Below are positions 1-8,297 of a DNA stretch of 18,365 nucleotides, piece by piece. The stretch is from NCBI GenBank assembly GCA_024697655.1, contig JAILFI010000166.1, forward strand, positions 1-18,365, in the 5' to 3' direction. The notes beneath the pieces were generated by a model that was not told the DNA's origin, ran no database searches, and was given only the letters and a program-made list of their open reading frames with translations. Position 1 is the stretch's first letter. The number at the start of each line of letters is the position of its first letter. The DNA comes from Clostridiales bacterium. GTDB taxonomy: Bacteria > Bacillota_A > Clostridia > Peptostreptococcales > Anaerovoracaceae. Made by a program: the position numbers and the translations under genes.

Positions 1-244
1 CGAGGATGAACAGGAAGTTGATAAGCTCCCTGCTGATTTTGTCCCCGAGGACATTTGTGAGGACCTCTTTCTTTTCGTCGGCAGGGATTCCGGGCATGCA
101 GAAGAACCGGTAAAAATCCGGTTCTTTCCGGAACACGTCAAGAAGACTCTCCATCTCCCCGCGGACCTGCTCCTGTATCCCCGCGTCACCGGCCGCTTCA
201 AAGAGGGCGGTGGCGTATGTCATATCAACGCTCAGCTCGCCCAT
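1..244 (-). CDS. atpH: ATP synthase F1 subunit delta, N-terminal part (cut by window edge)
   Basis: The delta subunit (OSCP in mitochondria) joins the F1 head to the peripheral stalk of the ATP synthase. About 81 N-terminal codons are visible and the gene runs off the left edge. The protein starts MGELSVDMTYATALFEAAGD, the usual delta start in which a YA.ALF segment opens the N-terminal helical bundle. A later stretch reads FRKEPDFYRFF, then IPADEKKEVL, also typical. The ATG at 244 has the SD-like stretch GGGAGAAGG just upstream and lies inside the end of atpF (13-bp overlap), which suggests translational coupling. Its place directly after atpF matches the standard atp operon. The identification rests on N-terminal sequence and context. 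Confidence 0.9.
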   Translation of the reverse strand, partial: MGELSVDMTYATALFEAAGDAGIQEQVRGEMESLLDVFRKEPDFYRFFCMPGIPADEKKEVLTNVLGDKISRELINFLFIL

Positions 245-741
245 TTACCTTCTCCCTGTTCTTTCAGGATCTGATCAACGATCTGTTCCTGCCGCTCGTT
301 CGGGGCGATCTCCTCTTCGAGGATCCTGGACGCAGCAAGCAGGGCCAGATCTCTGATCTCGCCTTTCATATCCGCTCTCGCCTTCGCCTTGTCCCGTTCG
401 ATCTCGTCTCTGGCGTCCGTGATCATCCTGCTGGCGCGTTCGCCGGCTTCATCCAGAATGGCGCGCGCCTCCTGGTCGGCCTTGCTTTTGGCCTCCCGGA
501 TGATCTCGCGGCCTTCACTCTCCACGTTCGCGATGCGCTTTGTATACGCATCCATCTTCTCGTCCGCACGGCGGTTCATCGCCTCAGCGCTGTCGAGTGC
601 ATCCTGGATCTTCTTTCTGCGTTCATCAAGGATGTTCAGGAACGGTTTATAGAGGAACTTTGCGAGGACACCGACAAGGATGGCAAAGTTGATCAGATAA
701 AAGATGAATTCTTTGAGGTCGATCCCCAATGCTTCAACCAT
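232..741 (-). CDS. atpF: ATP synthase Fo subunit b
   Basis: Subunit b forms the peripheral stalk: an N-terminal membrane anchor followed by a long charged helix that reaches delta and F1. The 169-residue length is normal. Residues about 10-30 (FIFYLINFAILVGVLAKFLY) form the membrane segment, followed by KPFLNILDERRKKIQDAL, the conserved junction after the anchor. The rest is an Ala/Glu/Arg/Lys-rich coiled coil ending in the binding region for delta. The ATG at 741 has an AAGGAAG SD a few bases upstream. It sits 34 bp after atpE and overlaps atpH by 13 bp, as part of the atp operon. Nothing in it is unusual. Confidence 0.97.
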   Translation of the reverse strand: MVEALGIDLKEFIFYLINFAILVGVLAKFLYKPFLNILDERRKKIQDALDSAEAMNRRADEKMDAYTKRIANVESEGREIIREAKSKADQEARAILDEAGERASRMITDARDEIERDKAKARADMKGEIRDLALLAASRILEEEIAPNERQEQIVDQILKEQGEGKWAS

Positions 742-775
742 AATATCTTCCTTCTTCCGTCAGGTACGGTCTTCC

Positions 776-1015
<240 letters not shown>

Positions 1016-1060
1016 CTACTTGCAATAACTGCTATATTCGCTATTCTACAACTGCCGTCC

Positions 1061-1075
1061 CGGAGCTTCGCTCCG
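1061..1075 (-). other. Small hairpin in the atpB-atpE intergenic RNA
   Basis: A perfect 6-bp stem (CGGAGC / GCTCCG) with a 3-base loop lies in the 94-bp gap between the atpB stop and the atpE start. There is no T-tract after it on the transcribed strand, so it does not look like a terminator. It may affect RNA processing or the relative output of atpB and atpE. That role is inferred only from position. Confidence 0.4.
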
Positions 1076-1094
1076 CTCGGCTGCTGCCATTGCC

Positions 1095-1769
1095 TCAATC
1101 GTGCTCCGTCAGTTCTTCCGTCTCGCAGGCCTCCGACAGATAGATCGATGTCAGGAGCGAGAAAACGAGCGCCTGGATGAGCCCCATCAGGATGCTCAGT
1201 GCCTGCATGATGACCGGCACACCGATCGGGATGAGCTGGAAGAATACGTGTGTAGCCGTCTCCTCACCGAGCACATTGCCGTAAAGTCGGAGGGAGAGAG
1301 ACAGCGGACGCACCAGCATCTCGATCGCCATCAGCGGCGCAATGAACGCCACCGGTTTGAACAGATGCAGGTAGTATTTCGGTCCGTGTGCCGCCTTGAT
1401 GCCAGCCACCTGGGTCATGATAAAGACCGTGATCGCCATCGCCGCCGTGCAGTTGATGCTGTTGGTCGGTGCCGACAGGCCGTTGACCTCACCCGCGCCG
1501 GGCAGAAGCCCGGAGTAGTTGCAGCACAGAATGTAAATAAAGAGCGTTCCCACCAGCGGCAGATACTGCCGGGCGAGCTTTCTGCCCATGATATCCGAGA
1601 AGAAATTGAGCAGACCTTCCACAGCCAGCTCGACCGCGTTCTGCAGTTTGCCGGGGACGATACTCAAATGCCGCCCCGCCACGATGGCGAGGACCGACAG
1701 GAAGATCGTTATGAGGGAACTTGTGATCATGCCATCGGTCATGCCGATGTCATGGAGTGTGCTGATCAT
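1095..1769 (-). CDS. atpB: ATP synthase Fo subunit a
   Basis: Subunit a provides the two ion half-channels next to the c ring. The 224-residue protein has about five to six membrane helices. Conserved landmarks are PTNSIN near residues 101-106, the essential arginine Arg161 in SLRLYGN (equivalent to E. coli Arg210), and Gln199 in GLIQALVF in the last helix. Length and order fit bacterial short-type subunit a. It starts 19 bp after atpI. The ATG at 1769 has only a weak purine-rich SD (AAAGAG), so translation may depend partly on coupling to atpI. Nothing is missing among the key residues. Confidence 0.97.
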   Translation of the reverse strand: MISTLHDIGMTDGMITSSLITIFLSVLAIVAGRHLSIVPGKLQNAVELAVEGLLNFFSDIMGRKLARQYLPLVGTLFIYILCCNYSGLLPGAGEVNGLSAPTNSINCTAAMAITVFIMTQVAGIKAAHGPKYYLHLFKPVAFIAPLMAIEMLVRPLSLSLRLYGNVLGEETATHVFFQLIPIGVPVIMQALSILMGLIQALVFSLLTSIYLSEACETEELTEHD

Positions 1770-1788
1770 GATCTGTTGCTCTTTTCTT

Positions 1789-2091
1789 TCAGTTTCCGGA
1801 CATTTCTTTCGGCTTGTACCGCGCTATGAACAGCGGGTTGAGGATGGACATCGCCAGCGCTGCGGCGATAAGACAGGCGATCCAGTGAAACGGCACCAGA
1901 TCACGCGCCAGAAAGATCACAGCCAGTGTGACGACATTGATGAAAAAACTGACCGCGGACCGTGCCATCACGCCGCCGAGCTGCTCCGGTGTATCGCTTT
2001 CAAATCCCTTTTTCCAAAGGAATCGGCCTTTTAAAAAAGCCACGATGCCGCCGAAGATGAGGCCAGCGATCGCGCCGATAACATACTCCAC
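1789..2091 (-). CDS. atpI: AtpI-like small membrane protein, first gene of the atp operon
   Basis: A 100-residue protein with about four membrane segments: residues 4-20 with a glycine-rich start (GAIAGLIFGGIVAFL), 44-63, and two near 67-88. A charged loop, KGRFLWKKGFESDTPEQ, follows the first. Its place immediately upstream of atpB, its size and its topology match the AtpI/UncI group, whose members help assemble the c ring or take part in cation transport. Sequence conservation in this group is low, so the call leans on context. The start is GTG at 2091, with AGGAGA 6-7 bases upstream; the nearby ATG at 2084 is out of frame. The promoter at 2145-2172 lies just upstream. Confidence 0.75.
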   Translation of the reverse strand: MEYVIGAIAGLIFGGIVAFLKGRFLWKKGFESDTPEQLGGVMARSAVSFFINVVTLAVIFLARDLVPFHWIACLIAAALAMSILNPLFIARYKPKEMSGN

Positions 2092-2144
2092 GTCTTCTCT
2101 CCTGTCCTGTAGCGTCCGTTCGGGAATAGTCTTCCCTTACTATA

Positions 2145-2172
2145 ATTATATCCTGACGGCCCCGAATGTAAA
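2145..2172 (-). promoter_or_regulatory. Promoter of the atp operon
   Basis: On the minus strand a -35 box TTTACA (2167-2172) is followed by a 16-base spacer and a perfect -10 box TATAAT (2145-2150). Transcription would start near 2138, leaving a leader of about 45 bases before the GTG of atpI. No convincing terminator for the upstream MATE gene is seen between 2173 and 2230, so read-through from that gene is also possible. Confidence 0.8.
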
Positions 2173-2230
2173 GCCGTCCGGCTCGATTTATGCACAGGCT
2201 GTTATCCATTTTTTGCATTTTCTGCACCCG

Positions 2231-3598
2231 CTACAGGCCGCTGATCACGTTCCGCACCCACTTCTCCTGGCGGTAGCGGATCCAAAGAACGACCAGTTTG
2301 ACGAGCGCCTCGAACTGGATCGCCGCCACACACAGGTAGATCGGCCAATGGAAGACCAGCGCCGACACGAACGCCGCGGGAATGCCGAGCACCCACACGC
2401 TGCCGGCGTCGACGATCAGCGCAAACCGCGTATCTCCGCCGGACCGCAGGATACCTGTAACGATGATCATATTGAGCAGACTGACCGGCATCATCACGCC
2501 AAAGATGAGGAGGATATACCGCGTGTACATGGCGCCTTCCGCCGTAAAGTCAAAGAACCCGACGATGGGCCGCCCGAGGACGATCAGCAGCAGTCCGACC
2601 GCGATCCCGACCGCAAGACCGGCACGCAGGAATTTCTTCGCGTAGCCGCGCGCTTCTTCCAGATTGTTCTCCCCCAGTTTCTGCCCGAGCAGGATCAGCG
2701 AAGCATCCCCGACTCCCATAGCCGCGGTCTGGAACAGATCGTTGATCGCCAGCGAAGCCTGTACAGACGCGTACGCCGTCACACCGACTCTGGCGAACGC
2801 TGCTGCGTACATGGTGACGCCCAGTCCCCAGAGGGACTCATTAAGGGTGACCGGCAGCGCGTTCCTGAGAACACGTCTGACGAGCTCTTTCGGCCAGCCG
2901 AGAAACTCCCGGAGTTTGCCGGAAACCGGTACCCTGCCGCCGAAGATCAGAAAAGCGACGATGACCGCCTCGAGCGCTCTGGCAATGCAGGTCGCGAGCG
3001 CGGCGCCTTCCACGCCCATCCGCGGCGCGCCGAATTTGCCAAAAATCAGAATGTAATTCAGGACTGTATTGGTCGCAAACGAAACGATCCCCGTCACCAG
3101 CGGGATATGCGGCTTCTGGATAGAGCGCAGCGCTGTGTTGCAGGGAATGATCAGCACAAGGAACAGCGTGGAGAACGCTGCGATCCGCATGTACGCCGCT
3201 CCGAGATCGATCATGACCTGGATGTCGGTAAAGAATCGCAGCACCGCATGCGGCATCCCGTAAGTCAGAAGGAAAAACAACGCGGCGATGATCCCGCAGA
3301 CCAGCCACATAAAGCCCATGGTCTTGCGGATGTTCTTCATGTCCCCCGCTCCGAAGAACTGCGCGAGGAATGTCGAACAGCCTGCGCAGAACCCCCAGAT
3401 CAGCAGGAAGAACACAAAGAAGACGTTGCCCGCAACGCCGACCGCCGACAGTTCGCTCTCCCCGAGGCTGCCGACCATCAGGTTGTCGATCAGCGTCAAT
3501 GAAGACGTGATAAGACCCTGCACCGAAATGGGCAGGGCCACCTTTGCCATGTTTTTGTATAGAGTTTTGGAATCGACAGTCGTAAGACGTGGTTCCAT
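2231..3598 (-). CDS. MATE family multidrug/cation exporter
   Basis: Multi-antimicrobial extrusion proteins export drugs or metabolites in exchange for sodium or protons. The 455-residue length and about 12 membrane helices in two similar halves fit the family. Early landmarks are MAKVALPISVQGLITSSLTL (residues 13-32), which opens helix 1, and IDNLMVGSLGESELSAVG, the usual helix 1-2 loop of NorM/DinF-like members. The second half repeats the pattern around LPVTLNESLWGLGVTMYAA. Substrate and coupling ion cannot be read from the sequence. The ATG at 3598 is preceded by AGGAAGGA. It lies 46 bp downstream of the dCMP deaminase gene in the same direction, and no terminator is seen between them, so it may be the last gene of the glnS transcript. 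Confidence 0.93.
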   Translation of the reverse strand: MEPRLTTVDSKTLYKNMAKVALPISVQGLITSSLTLIDNLMVGSLGESELSAVGVAGNVFFVFFLLIWGFCAGCSTFLAQFFGAGDMKNIRKTMGFMWLVCGIIAALFFLLTYGMPHAVLRFFTDIQVMIDLGAAYMRIAAFSTLFLVLIIPCNTALRSIQKPHIPLVTGIVSFATNTVLNYILIFGKFGAPRMGVEGAALATCIARALEAVIVAFLIFGGRVPVSGKLREFLGWPKELVRRVLRNALPVTLNESLWGLGVTMYAAAFARVGVTAYASVQASLAINDLFQTAAMGVGDASLILLGQKLGENNLEEARGYAKKFLRAGLAVGIAVGLLLIVLGRPIVGFFDFTAEGAMYTRYILLIFGVMMPVSLLNMIIVTGILRSGGDTRFALIVDAGSVWVLGIPAAFVSALVFHWPIYLCVAAIQFEALVKLVVLWIRYRQEKWVRNVISGL

Positions 3599-3644
3599 GC
3601 GCTTCCTTCCTCATCCGGCAGATCCGCGCTGCCGCGGACCGCCG

Positions 3645-4139
3645 TTACTGATGCAGACCGTATTCCTCTTCTTCGCCGAACATGACGATCTTGAGGCCGG
3701 CTTCATCAAGCATTCTCACGGACATTTCATCCGGGTAGCCTTCTTTGACAACGATGCGCTTGATCCCGGCGTTGATGATCATCTTGGCACAGATGATGCA
3801 GGGCTGGTGCGTGATGTAGATGCTGGCGCCTTCGATGCTCTGCGCAAGCGTTGCCGCCTGGATGATCGCGTTCTGCTCCGCATGGAGCGCCCGGCAAAGT
3901 TCATGCCGCTCACCGGAGGGGATGCCCATCTTTTCACGCAGGCAGCCGCCCAGTTCCTCGCAGTGCGCCACACCTTTCGGGGCGCCGTTGTAACCGGTCG
4001 CCACGACATGCTTGTCCTGGACGATGACCGCGCCGACGTGCCGGCGCAGGCAGGTGGAACGCTGCGCGGTGAGCTCCGCCATCTGCATGAAGTATTCGTC
4101 CCAGCTGGGGCGCTTGACCAACGGCTCATTCTTTGCCAT
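3645..4139 (-). CDS. comEB: Deoxycytidylate (dCMP) deaminase
   Basis: This zinc enzyme converts dCMP to dUMP, feeding dTMP synthesis. The 164-residue protein shows the full cytidine/deoxycytidylate deaminase signature: HAEQNAI with zinc ligand His86 and catalytic Glu88, and PCIIC with zinc ligands Cys114 and Cys117. Further typical parts are [11 protein letters not shown] and [13 protein letters not shown] longer reading from TTG at 4157 is possible, but that codon overlaps the SD. The ATG at 4139 has a strong GAGGAGG about 9 bases upstream, so it is taken as the start. The SD and start lie within the last codons of truA (14-bp overlap), implying translational coupling. The comEB name reflects homology only; no competence genes are nearby. 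Confidence 0.95.
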   Translation of the reverse strand: MAKNEPLVKRPSWDEYFMQMAELTAQRSTCLRRHVGAVIVQDKHVVATGYNGAPKGVAHCEELGGCLREKMGIPSGERHELCRALHAEQNAIIQAATLAQSIEGASIYITHQPCIICAKMIINAGIKRIVVKEGYPDEMSVRMLDEAGLKIVMFGEEEEYGLHQ

Positions 4140-4935
4140 GACTTGTCTCCTCCTCAAAATAGACCTTCATGAGATACAGCCCCTGGGGCGGCGCTGTGTG
4201 ACCGGCTTTCTCCCGGTCGGCGCCTGCCAGGATCGCGGGGATATCCGCGGCGGCCAGCCTGCCGCTGCCGACATCCACCAGTGTGCCCGCCATGATGCGG
4301 ACCATGTTATACAAAAATCCGTTGCCGGTGACATCGATGTCCAGAATGTGGGCACCCTGTTCTTCCGGGAAAAACCCTGCTTCCAGGAATCGCTCCGTCA
4401 AACTGACCCGGTACACAGTACGGACCGTCGTCTCGCGCTCTTCCCCGCCGGCAGCCTGAAAACAGGCAAAGTCGTGCGTGCCTTCCATATATCCCGCCGC
4501 CTCGCGCATCGCGCTGATGTCGAGCGGTATCCGCACATGATAGACATGATCGCGCAGATAAAGCGGCGCCGGATCGCCCGGAACACCGAGCAAAAGCCGG
4601 TACCGGTACGTCTTGCCCTTCGCGTCAAACCGCGCGTGAAACCCGTCCGGTTTCTCCACGGCCGATACGATGCGGATCCCGCCCGGCAGCGCATTGTTCA
4701 GCGCGAATGCGATGCGCTCTGTCGGAATGCCGTCGCCGATCGTGAATGTTGCGCATTGTCCCAGCGCATGGACGCCGCGGTCGGTCCTGCCCGTGCCGTT
4801 GATCGGGATCTGCTTCCCGGTCACGCGGTGCAGCGCCTTCTCGATCTCCCCCTGGACCGTCGGAACATCCGGCTGGATCTGCCACCCGTAGTACTGCGTT
4901 CCGTCATATGCGATTGTCAGAAGGATGGTCCGCAT
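4126..4935 (-). CDS. truA: tRNA pseudouridine(38-40) synthase TruA
   Basis: TruA isomerises uridines 38-40 in the anticodon arm of many tRNAs. The 269-residue length is typical. The N-terminus has [12 protein letters not shown] and PTVQGEIE, followed by the catalytic motif GRTDRGVHA with Asp52 as the nucleophile. The C-terminal half contains [17 protein letters not shown], another family hallmark. A GTG at 4953 in frame could extend the protein by six residues, but it has no clear SD. The ATG at 4935 has GAGG about 8 bases upstream and gives the usual [12 protein letters not shown] start. It lies 30 bp after yhbY and overlaps the dCMP deaminase gene. Confidence 0.96.
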   Translation of the reverse strand: MRTILLTIAYDGTQYYGWQIQPDVPTVQGEIEKALHRVTGKQIPINGTGRTDRGVHALGQCATFTIGDGIPTERIAFALNNALPGGIRIVSAVEKPDGFHARFDAKGKTYRYRLLLGVPGDPAPLYLRDHVYHVRIPLDISAMREAAGYMEGTHDFACFQAAGGEERETTVRTVYRVSLTERFLEAGFFPEEQGAHILDIDVTGNGFLYNMVRIMAGTLVDVGSGRLAAADIPAILAGADREKAGHTAPPQGLYLMKVYFEEETSHGKE

Positions 4936-4965
4936 AGCTGCCGCCTCTGTCACGCCTGCGCGGCC

Positions 4966-5274
4966 CTAGTCCCGCGGCAGGACGATGCTCTTCGCTTTAT
5001 ACTTTTCATCGTCCGTCTTCTTATAGAGGACGAACTTGCGGCCGATCGCCTGCACAAAATCCGCGCCAAGATCCTCAGCCAGCTTGTTGGCTGTTTCTTT
5101 CGGATCAAGATCGCAGCCCTCCTGCAGTTTGACCTTCACCAGTTCTCTGGTGCGCAGCGCATTGCGCATCTCCGTATAGATATTGTCGGTCAGGCCGGCT
5201 TTGCCGATCATGACGATCGGAGACAGTTCCTGCGCCAGACCTTTAAGGTATTTTCTCTGTTTCGGTGTGATCAT
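4966..5274 (-). CDS. yhbY: YhbY-type CRM domain RNA-binding protein
   Basis: A 102-residue single CRM domain protein of the YhbY/YqeI group, which associates with pre-50S ribosomal particles. It opens with the typical ITPKQRKYLKGLAQELSPIV. The conserved GxxG RNA-binding loop (GKAG) follows, then LTDNIYTEMRNAL and RELVKVKLQ. The C-terminal strand reads FVQAIGRKFVLYKK. It lies 39 bp after glnS, and a purine-rich GAGAGAAAGAGA precedes the ATG at 5274. Its neighbours glnS and truA are also translation or RNA genes, which fits a shared transcript. Confidence 0.95.
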   Translation of the reverse strand: MITPKQRKYLKGLAQELSPIVMIGKAGLTDNIYTEMRNALRTRELVKVKLQEGCDLDPKETANKLAEDLGADFVQAIGRKFVLYKKTDDEKYKAKSIVLPRD

Positions 5275-5292
5275 TCTCTTTCTCTCACTGAT

Positions 5293-5310
5293 GATCCGCC
5301 GCTGCGGATC
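5293..5310 (-). other. Hairpin between glnS and yhbY
   Basis: A perfect 7-bp stem (GATCCGC / GCGGATC) with a 4-base loop lies immediately after the glnS stop codon. There is no T-run behind it, so full termination is unlikely. It could protect the glnS 3' end or set the glnS to yhbY ratio. The function is inferred. Confidence 0.45.
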
Positions 5311-5313
5311 CTT

Positions 5314-6960
5314 CTATTTGATCTTGAAACTGCTCTTCAGATCGACGATGCGGTTGAAGACCTTCTCCTCTGCTGTGCACAGTTTGCTGTCAGCAATGTA
5401 ATAGCCGTGGCGGAAGAACTGGAATCTCTCGCCTGGCTGCGCGTCTTTGATCAGCGGTTCCGCATAGGCGGTGCGTGTGACAGCGCTGTCCGGCCGCTCG
5501 ACCATCTCGCCGTTCTCATCGGTCATCATCAGCGACTGGTAGTCTCTGACCGTGACCGGCACAGCGGTCTTTGCGTCGACCCAGTGAATGGTGCCCTTGA
5601 CCTTGCGCCCTTCGAATCCGCTGCCGGATCTGGTCTCCGGGTCATAGGTGCAGAGCAATTCTTTGATGCTGCCATCTTCGTTCTTCACGACTTCATTGCA
5701 GGTGATAAAGTAAGCGCCCTTGAAGCGGACTTCATTGCCCGGGAAGAGGCGGAAGTACTTTTTGACCGGCACCTCCATGAAGTCCTCGCCGTCCACCAGC
5801 AGTTCGCGGGAGAACGGGACCTTGCGGGTCCCCAGATCCTCGCGGTCGCGGTTGTTCTCCATCTCCATCTCCTCGGTCATGTCTTCCGGATAGTTGGTGA
5901 TGACGACCTTGATGGGATCAAAGACGACATTGCGGCTCTCGACCTTGCTCTTCAGGTCCTCGCGGACACAGTAGTCGAGCAGTGCGGCATCGACCGTGCT
6001 GTTCGCTTTCGCGACACCGATGCGCTCGCAGAAATCGCGGATCGACTCGGGTGTGTAACCGCGGCGGCGCAGTCCCGCAATGGTGGGCATGCGCGGATCG
6101 TCCCAGCCATCGACGACGCCTTCATCGACCATTCTCTTAAGGAATCGCTTGCTCATGACCGTATCGGTCACGTTGAGCCGCGCGAATTCGATCTGCCGGG
6201 GGCGCGGATCCCACCAGCCGAGCTCGTCCAGCACCCAGTCGTAAAGCGGGCGGTGGTCTTCAAACTCCAGTGTGCAGATGGAATGCGTGATGCCCTCGAT
6301 CGCGTCTTCGATCGGGTGCGCGAAGTCGTACATCGGATAGATGCACCACTTGTCGCCGGTATTGTGATGCGTGGCGTGCGCAATGCGGTAGATGACCGGA
6401 TCGCGCATGTTGATGTTGGGGCTGGCCATATCGATCTTCGCGCGCAGCACCTTTTCACCGTCTTTGTATTTTCCTTCTTTCATCTCCTGGAAGAGCGTCA
6501 GGTTCTCCTCCACGGTGCGGTTTCTATAGGGGCTCTCCTTGCCGGGCTCCGTCAGTGTGCCGCGGTACGCGCGGATCTCGTCTGCCGTCAGGTCACAGAC
6601 AAATGCCTTGCCCTGCTCGATCAGGCTGATCGCCGCTTCATACATCTTGTCAAAATAGTCCGAAGCCCAGAGCTGCTTGTCCCACTTAAAACCCAGCCAG
6701 CGGATATCTTCTTCGATGCTGTCGACGTATTCGGTATCCTCTTTGACCGGGTTGGTATCGTCATAACGCAGGTTGCATCTGCCGCCGTACTTTTGCGCCG
6801 TTCCGAAGTTCAGGCAGATCGACTTGGCGTGCCCGATGTGGAGGTATCCGTTCGGCTCCGGCGGGAATCTCGTATAGACCTCTTTATACTTGCCTGCGGC
6901 GAGGTCCTCATCGATAAAATTGTGGATAAAATTCGATCTCGTGGTATCGTTGTCAGCCAT
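5314..6960 (-). CDS. glnS: Glutaminyl-tRNA synthetase
   Basis: This class I synthetase charges tRNA-Gln directly with glutamine. The 548-residue length matches bacterial GlnRS. The first-half motif is [18 protein letters not shown], with HIGH at 41-44; the [15 protein letters not shown] form is diagnostic of GlnRS rather than GluRS. The second signature is MSKR near residues 267-271 (KMSKS type, preceded by Val). The C-terminal anticodon-binding beta barrels follow, with [16 protein letters not shown] and a final [12 protein letters not shown]. The ATG at 6960 follows AAGGAG. Many Firmicutes lack GlnRS and use GluRS plus GatCAB, so this marks a lineage where glnS was acquired or kept. It is the first gene of the run glnS-yhbY-truA-dCMP deaminase. 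Confidence 0.98.
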   Translation of the reverse strand: MADNDTTRSNFIHNFIDEDLAAGKYKEVYTRFPPEPNGYLHIGHAKSICLNFGTAQKYGGRCNLRYDDTNPVKEDTEYVDSIEEDIRWLGFKWDKQLWASDYFDKMYEAAISLIEQGKAFVCDLTADEIRAYRGTLTEPGKESPYRNRTVEENLTLFQEMKEGKYKDGEKVLRAKIDMASPNINMRDPVIYRIAHATHHNTGDKWCIYPMYDFAHPIEDAIEGITHSICTLEFEDHRPLYDWVLDELGWWDPRPRQIEFARLNVTDTVMSKRFLKRMVDEGVVDGWDDPRMPTIAGLRRRGYTPESIRDFCERIGVAKANSTVDAALLDYCVREDLKSKVESRNVVFDPIKVVITNYPEDMTEEMEMENNRDREDLGTRKVPFSRELLVDGEDFMEVPVKKYFRLFPGNEVRFKGAYFITCNEVVKNEDGSIKELLCTYDPETRSGSGFEGRKVKGTIHWVDAKTAVPVTVRDYQSLMMTDENGEMVERPDSAVTRTAYAEPLIKDAQPGERFQFFRHGYYIADSKLCTAEEKVFNRIVDLKSSFKIK

Positions 6961-7025
6961 CTTTTCACTACTCCTTATACGACGGCGATTTTTCCAAGAA
7001 ATGTCTAGAAAAACGCTATTTTGTT

Positions 7026-7055
7026 TTGATATTATACCATACCCCGTGGTACTAT
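7026..7055 (+). promoter_or_regulatory. Promoter of the D-cysteine desulfhydrase-like gene
   Basis: A -35 box TTGATA (7026-7031), an 18-base spacer and a -10 box TACTAT (7050-7055) point to a start near 7062 and a leader of about 70 bases. Between the boxes lies an inverted repeat TACCA-N7-TGGTA (7035-7051) that could be an operator. The -35 shares a base with the -10 of the opposite glnS promoter. Confidence 0.6.
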
Positions 7056-7059
7056 TCTA
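7031..7059 (-). promoter_or_regulatory. glnS promoter
   Basis: On the minus strand a perfect TATAAT (7031-7036) carries an upstream TGG, forming an extended -10 element. The -35 position at 17-base spacing (7054-7059, TAGAAT) is weak. Transcription would start near 7024. The site occupies almost the same DNA as the promoter of the divergent PLP-enzyme gene. Confidence 0.65.
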
Positions 7060-7133
7060 TATGTAAGGAAGCGGATTCTCCGATCGGCGGGCGCCGCCCT
7101 GCCGTCGGATCAGCGAACAGAAGGAGAACTGCC

Positions 7134-8153
7134 ATGAACACGATTCCCAGGATCGACATCGTTAACGCACCGACGCCTTTGGAGTATCTGCCCGGTGTAT
7201 CGGAAGATCTGGGCGTTCATTTCTATATCAAAAGAGAAGACATGACCAGCCTCGGCGCGGGCGGCAACAAACTCCGCAAACTGGAGTACCTGCTCGCGGA
7301 CGCAAAGGCCAAAGGCGCGACCATGCTCCTCACGGTCGGCGGCGCGCAGACCAACCACGGCCGGCTCACAGCTGCTGTCGCCGCCAGACACGGCATGCGC
7401 TGCGCCATCGTCTCCGAGGACGTCTATCCCGGAGAGATCAGTTCCAACATCCTGCTCGACAGGATCATGGGCGCTGACGTCGTCCTCAACCACAGTGAAG
7501 AGGACAAACGGCCGCTCGAAGAAATGGTCCGCATCACGAAAGACCGCTACGAAGCCGCCGGCGAGAAAGTATATTACATCCCCCTGGGCGGCAGCAATGC
7601 CATCGGCACTATGGGGTACGTGAATGTTGCGGAAGAAACAGCCGGGCAAGCCCGGGCGATGGGCATCACAGACGGCATCTTCGTCACCACGGTCGGCAGT
7701 TTCGGCACCTACACCGGCCTGTTCGCAGGGCTGCGTGAGATCGGCGCGCCGTTCGCATTAAAGGGCGTCACGATCATGCCGCAGGAAGTCCCCCCGCAGC
7801 AGACTGCTATGGCGCTGTACAGCCAGTTGTATGAGTTCGCAGGTCTCACCCAGGAAAAAGCCGGGGAGGATGCGTTCGACATCGTGACCGGATATGATTT
7901 CGGCGCCTATAACAACCCTGTCGGCGAAGTGCGCAAAGCCATTTATTACATGGCGCGCCGGGAGGGCATCATCCTCGACCCCTGCTATACAGGCAAGACA
8001 TTCAACGCCGTCTGCAAGATGATCCAGGAAGAGATCATCCTGCCGGACAGCAATGTGATCTTCTTCCACACCGGCGGTCTGCCGGGCGTCCACAGCCCTG
8101 TCCACCGTCATGAATTCGAAAGAGAACTGCGCAGCGGCCTGACGCTTCTCTGA
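7134..8153 (+). CDS. dcyD: PLP-dependent D-cysteine desulfhydrase-like enzyme (ACC deaminase family)
   Basis: A 339-residue fold-type II PLP enzyme. The cofactor lysine is in GAGGNKLRKLEYL, and GGAQTNHGR follows with the usual Ser/Gln-Asn-His substrate region. Two positions separate D-cysteine desulfhydrase from ACC deaminase. Here DPCYTGK has Thr where ACC deaminase has Glu, and FFHTGGLPG has Thr where ACC deaminase has Leu. Both favour D-cysteine desulfhydrase, which would give pyruvate, sulfide and ammonia, but other D-amino acids or dipeptide-derived substrates are possible. The ATG at 7134 follows AAGGAGA; upstream in-frame codons lack an SD. The gene stands alone, divergent from glnS, with its own terminator. 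Confidence 0.88.
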   Translation: MNTIPRIDIVNAPTPLEYLPGVSEDLGVHFYIKREDMTSLGAGGNKLRKLEYLLADAKAKGATMLLTVGGAQTNHGRLTAAVAARHGMRCAIVSEDVYPGEISSNILLDRIMGADVVLNHSEEDKRPLEEMVRITKDRYEAAGEKVYYIPLGGSNAIGTMGYVNVAEETAGQARAMGITDGIFVTTVGSFGTYTGLFAGLREIGAPFALKGVTIMPQEVPPQQTAMALYSQLYEFAGLTQEKAGEDAFDIVTGYDFGAYNNPVGEVRKAIYYMARREGIILDPCYTGKTFNAVCKMIQEEIILPDSNVIFFHTGGLPGVHSPVHRHEFERELRSGLTLL

Positions 8154-8166
8154 GCGCGAAAGGAAC

Positions 8167-8199
8167 AGACAGCCTTGCTGCGCGGACGGCTGTCTTTTT
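8167..8199 (+). terminator. Rho-independent terminator of the PLP-enzyme gene
   Basis: An 8-bp perfect stem (AGACAGCC / GGCTGTCT) with a 13-base loop is followed by TTTTT. It lies 14 bases after the stop codon, so it ends the single-gene transcript. Confidence 0.9.
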
Positions 8200-8200
8200 C

Positions 8201-8216
8201 ATACTGCTTTCAGTAT
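8201..8216. repeat. Inverted repeat ATACTG-CTTT-CAGTAT
   Basis: A perfect 6-bp inverted repeat with a 4-base spacer lies directly after the terminator and before the possible promoter of the response regulator. It may be an operator or a weak second terminator. Only its position suggests a role. Confidence 0.4.
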
Positions 8217-8217
8217 A

Positions 8218-8245
8218 TTTTAAGAAACCCTGATTAATATAGGAT
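8218..8245 (+). promoter_or_regulatory. Possible promoter of the two-component operon
   Basis: TTTTAA (8218-8223), a 16-base spacer and TAGGAT (8240-8245) make a weak promoter candidate. Both boxes deviate clearly from consensus, as expected for a regulated promoter, but other arrangements cannot be excluded. Confidence 0.3.
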
Positions 8246-8261
8246 ACGCAAAAGGACATTG

Positions 8262-8297
8262 CGGTGCCGGGACTCCATCTCCTTTCTTCCGGCACCG
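8262..8297 (+). promoter_or_regulatory. Stem-loop in the leader of the response regulator gene
   Basis: A perfect 9-bp stem, CGGTGCCGG (8262-8270) with CCGGCACCG (8289-8297), encloses an 18-base pyrimidine-rich loop. It ends 15 bases before the SD GGAGG (8313-8317). There is no T-run after it. The loop contains CTCC twice, which could pair with the SD. This suggests possible translational control, but nothing more than base pairing supports it. Confidence 0.45.

Noticed and set aside
2161..2230. GCCGGACGGC near 2180 as a terminator of the MATE gene
   Set aside because: The stem is only 4-5 bp with no T-run, and it overlaps the atp promoter region; too weak to call.
1928..3502. Long open frame on the plus strand opposite the MATE and atpI genes
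   Set aside because: It has a biased, highly charged composition with no domain, and it is antisense to clear genes. It is a shadow frame from GC-rich codon use.
4012..7008. Frame of almost 1000 codons on the plus strand opposite glnS, yhbY and truA
   Set aside because: The opposite strand encodes three well-conserved proteins with intact motifs; the long frame has no recognisable domain and follows from GC-rich third positions.
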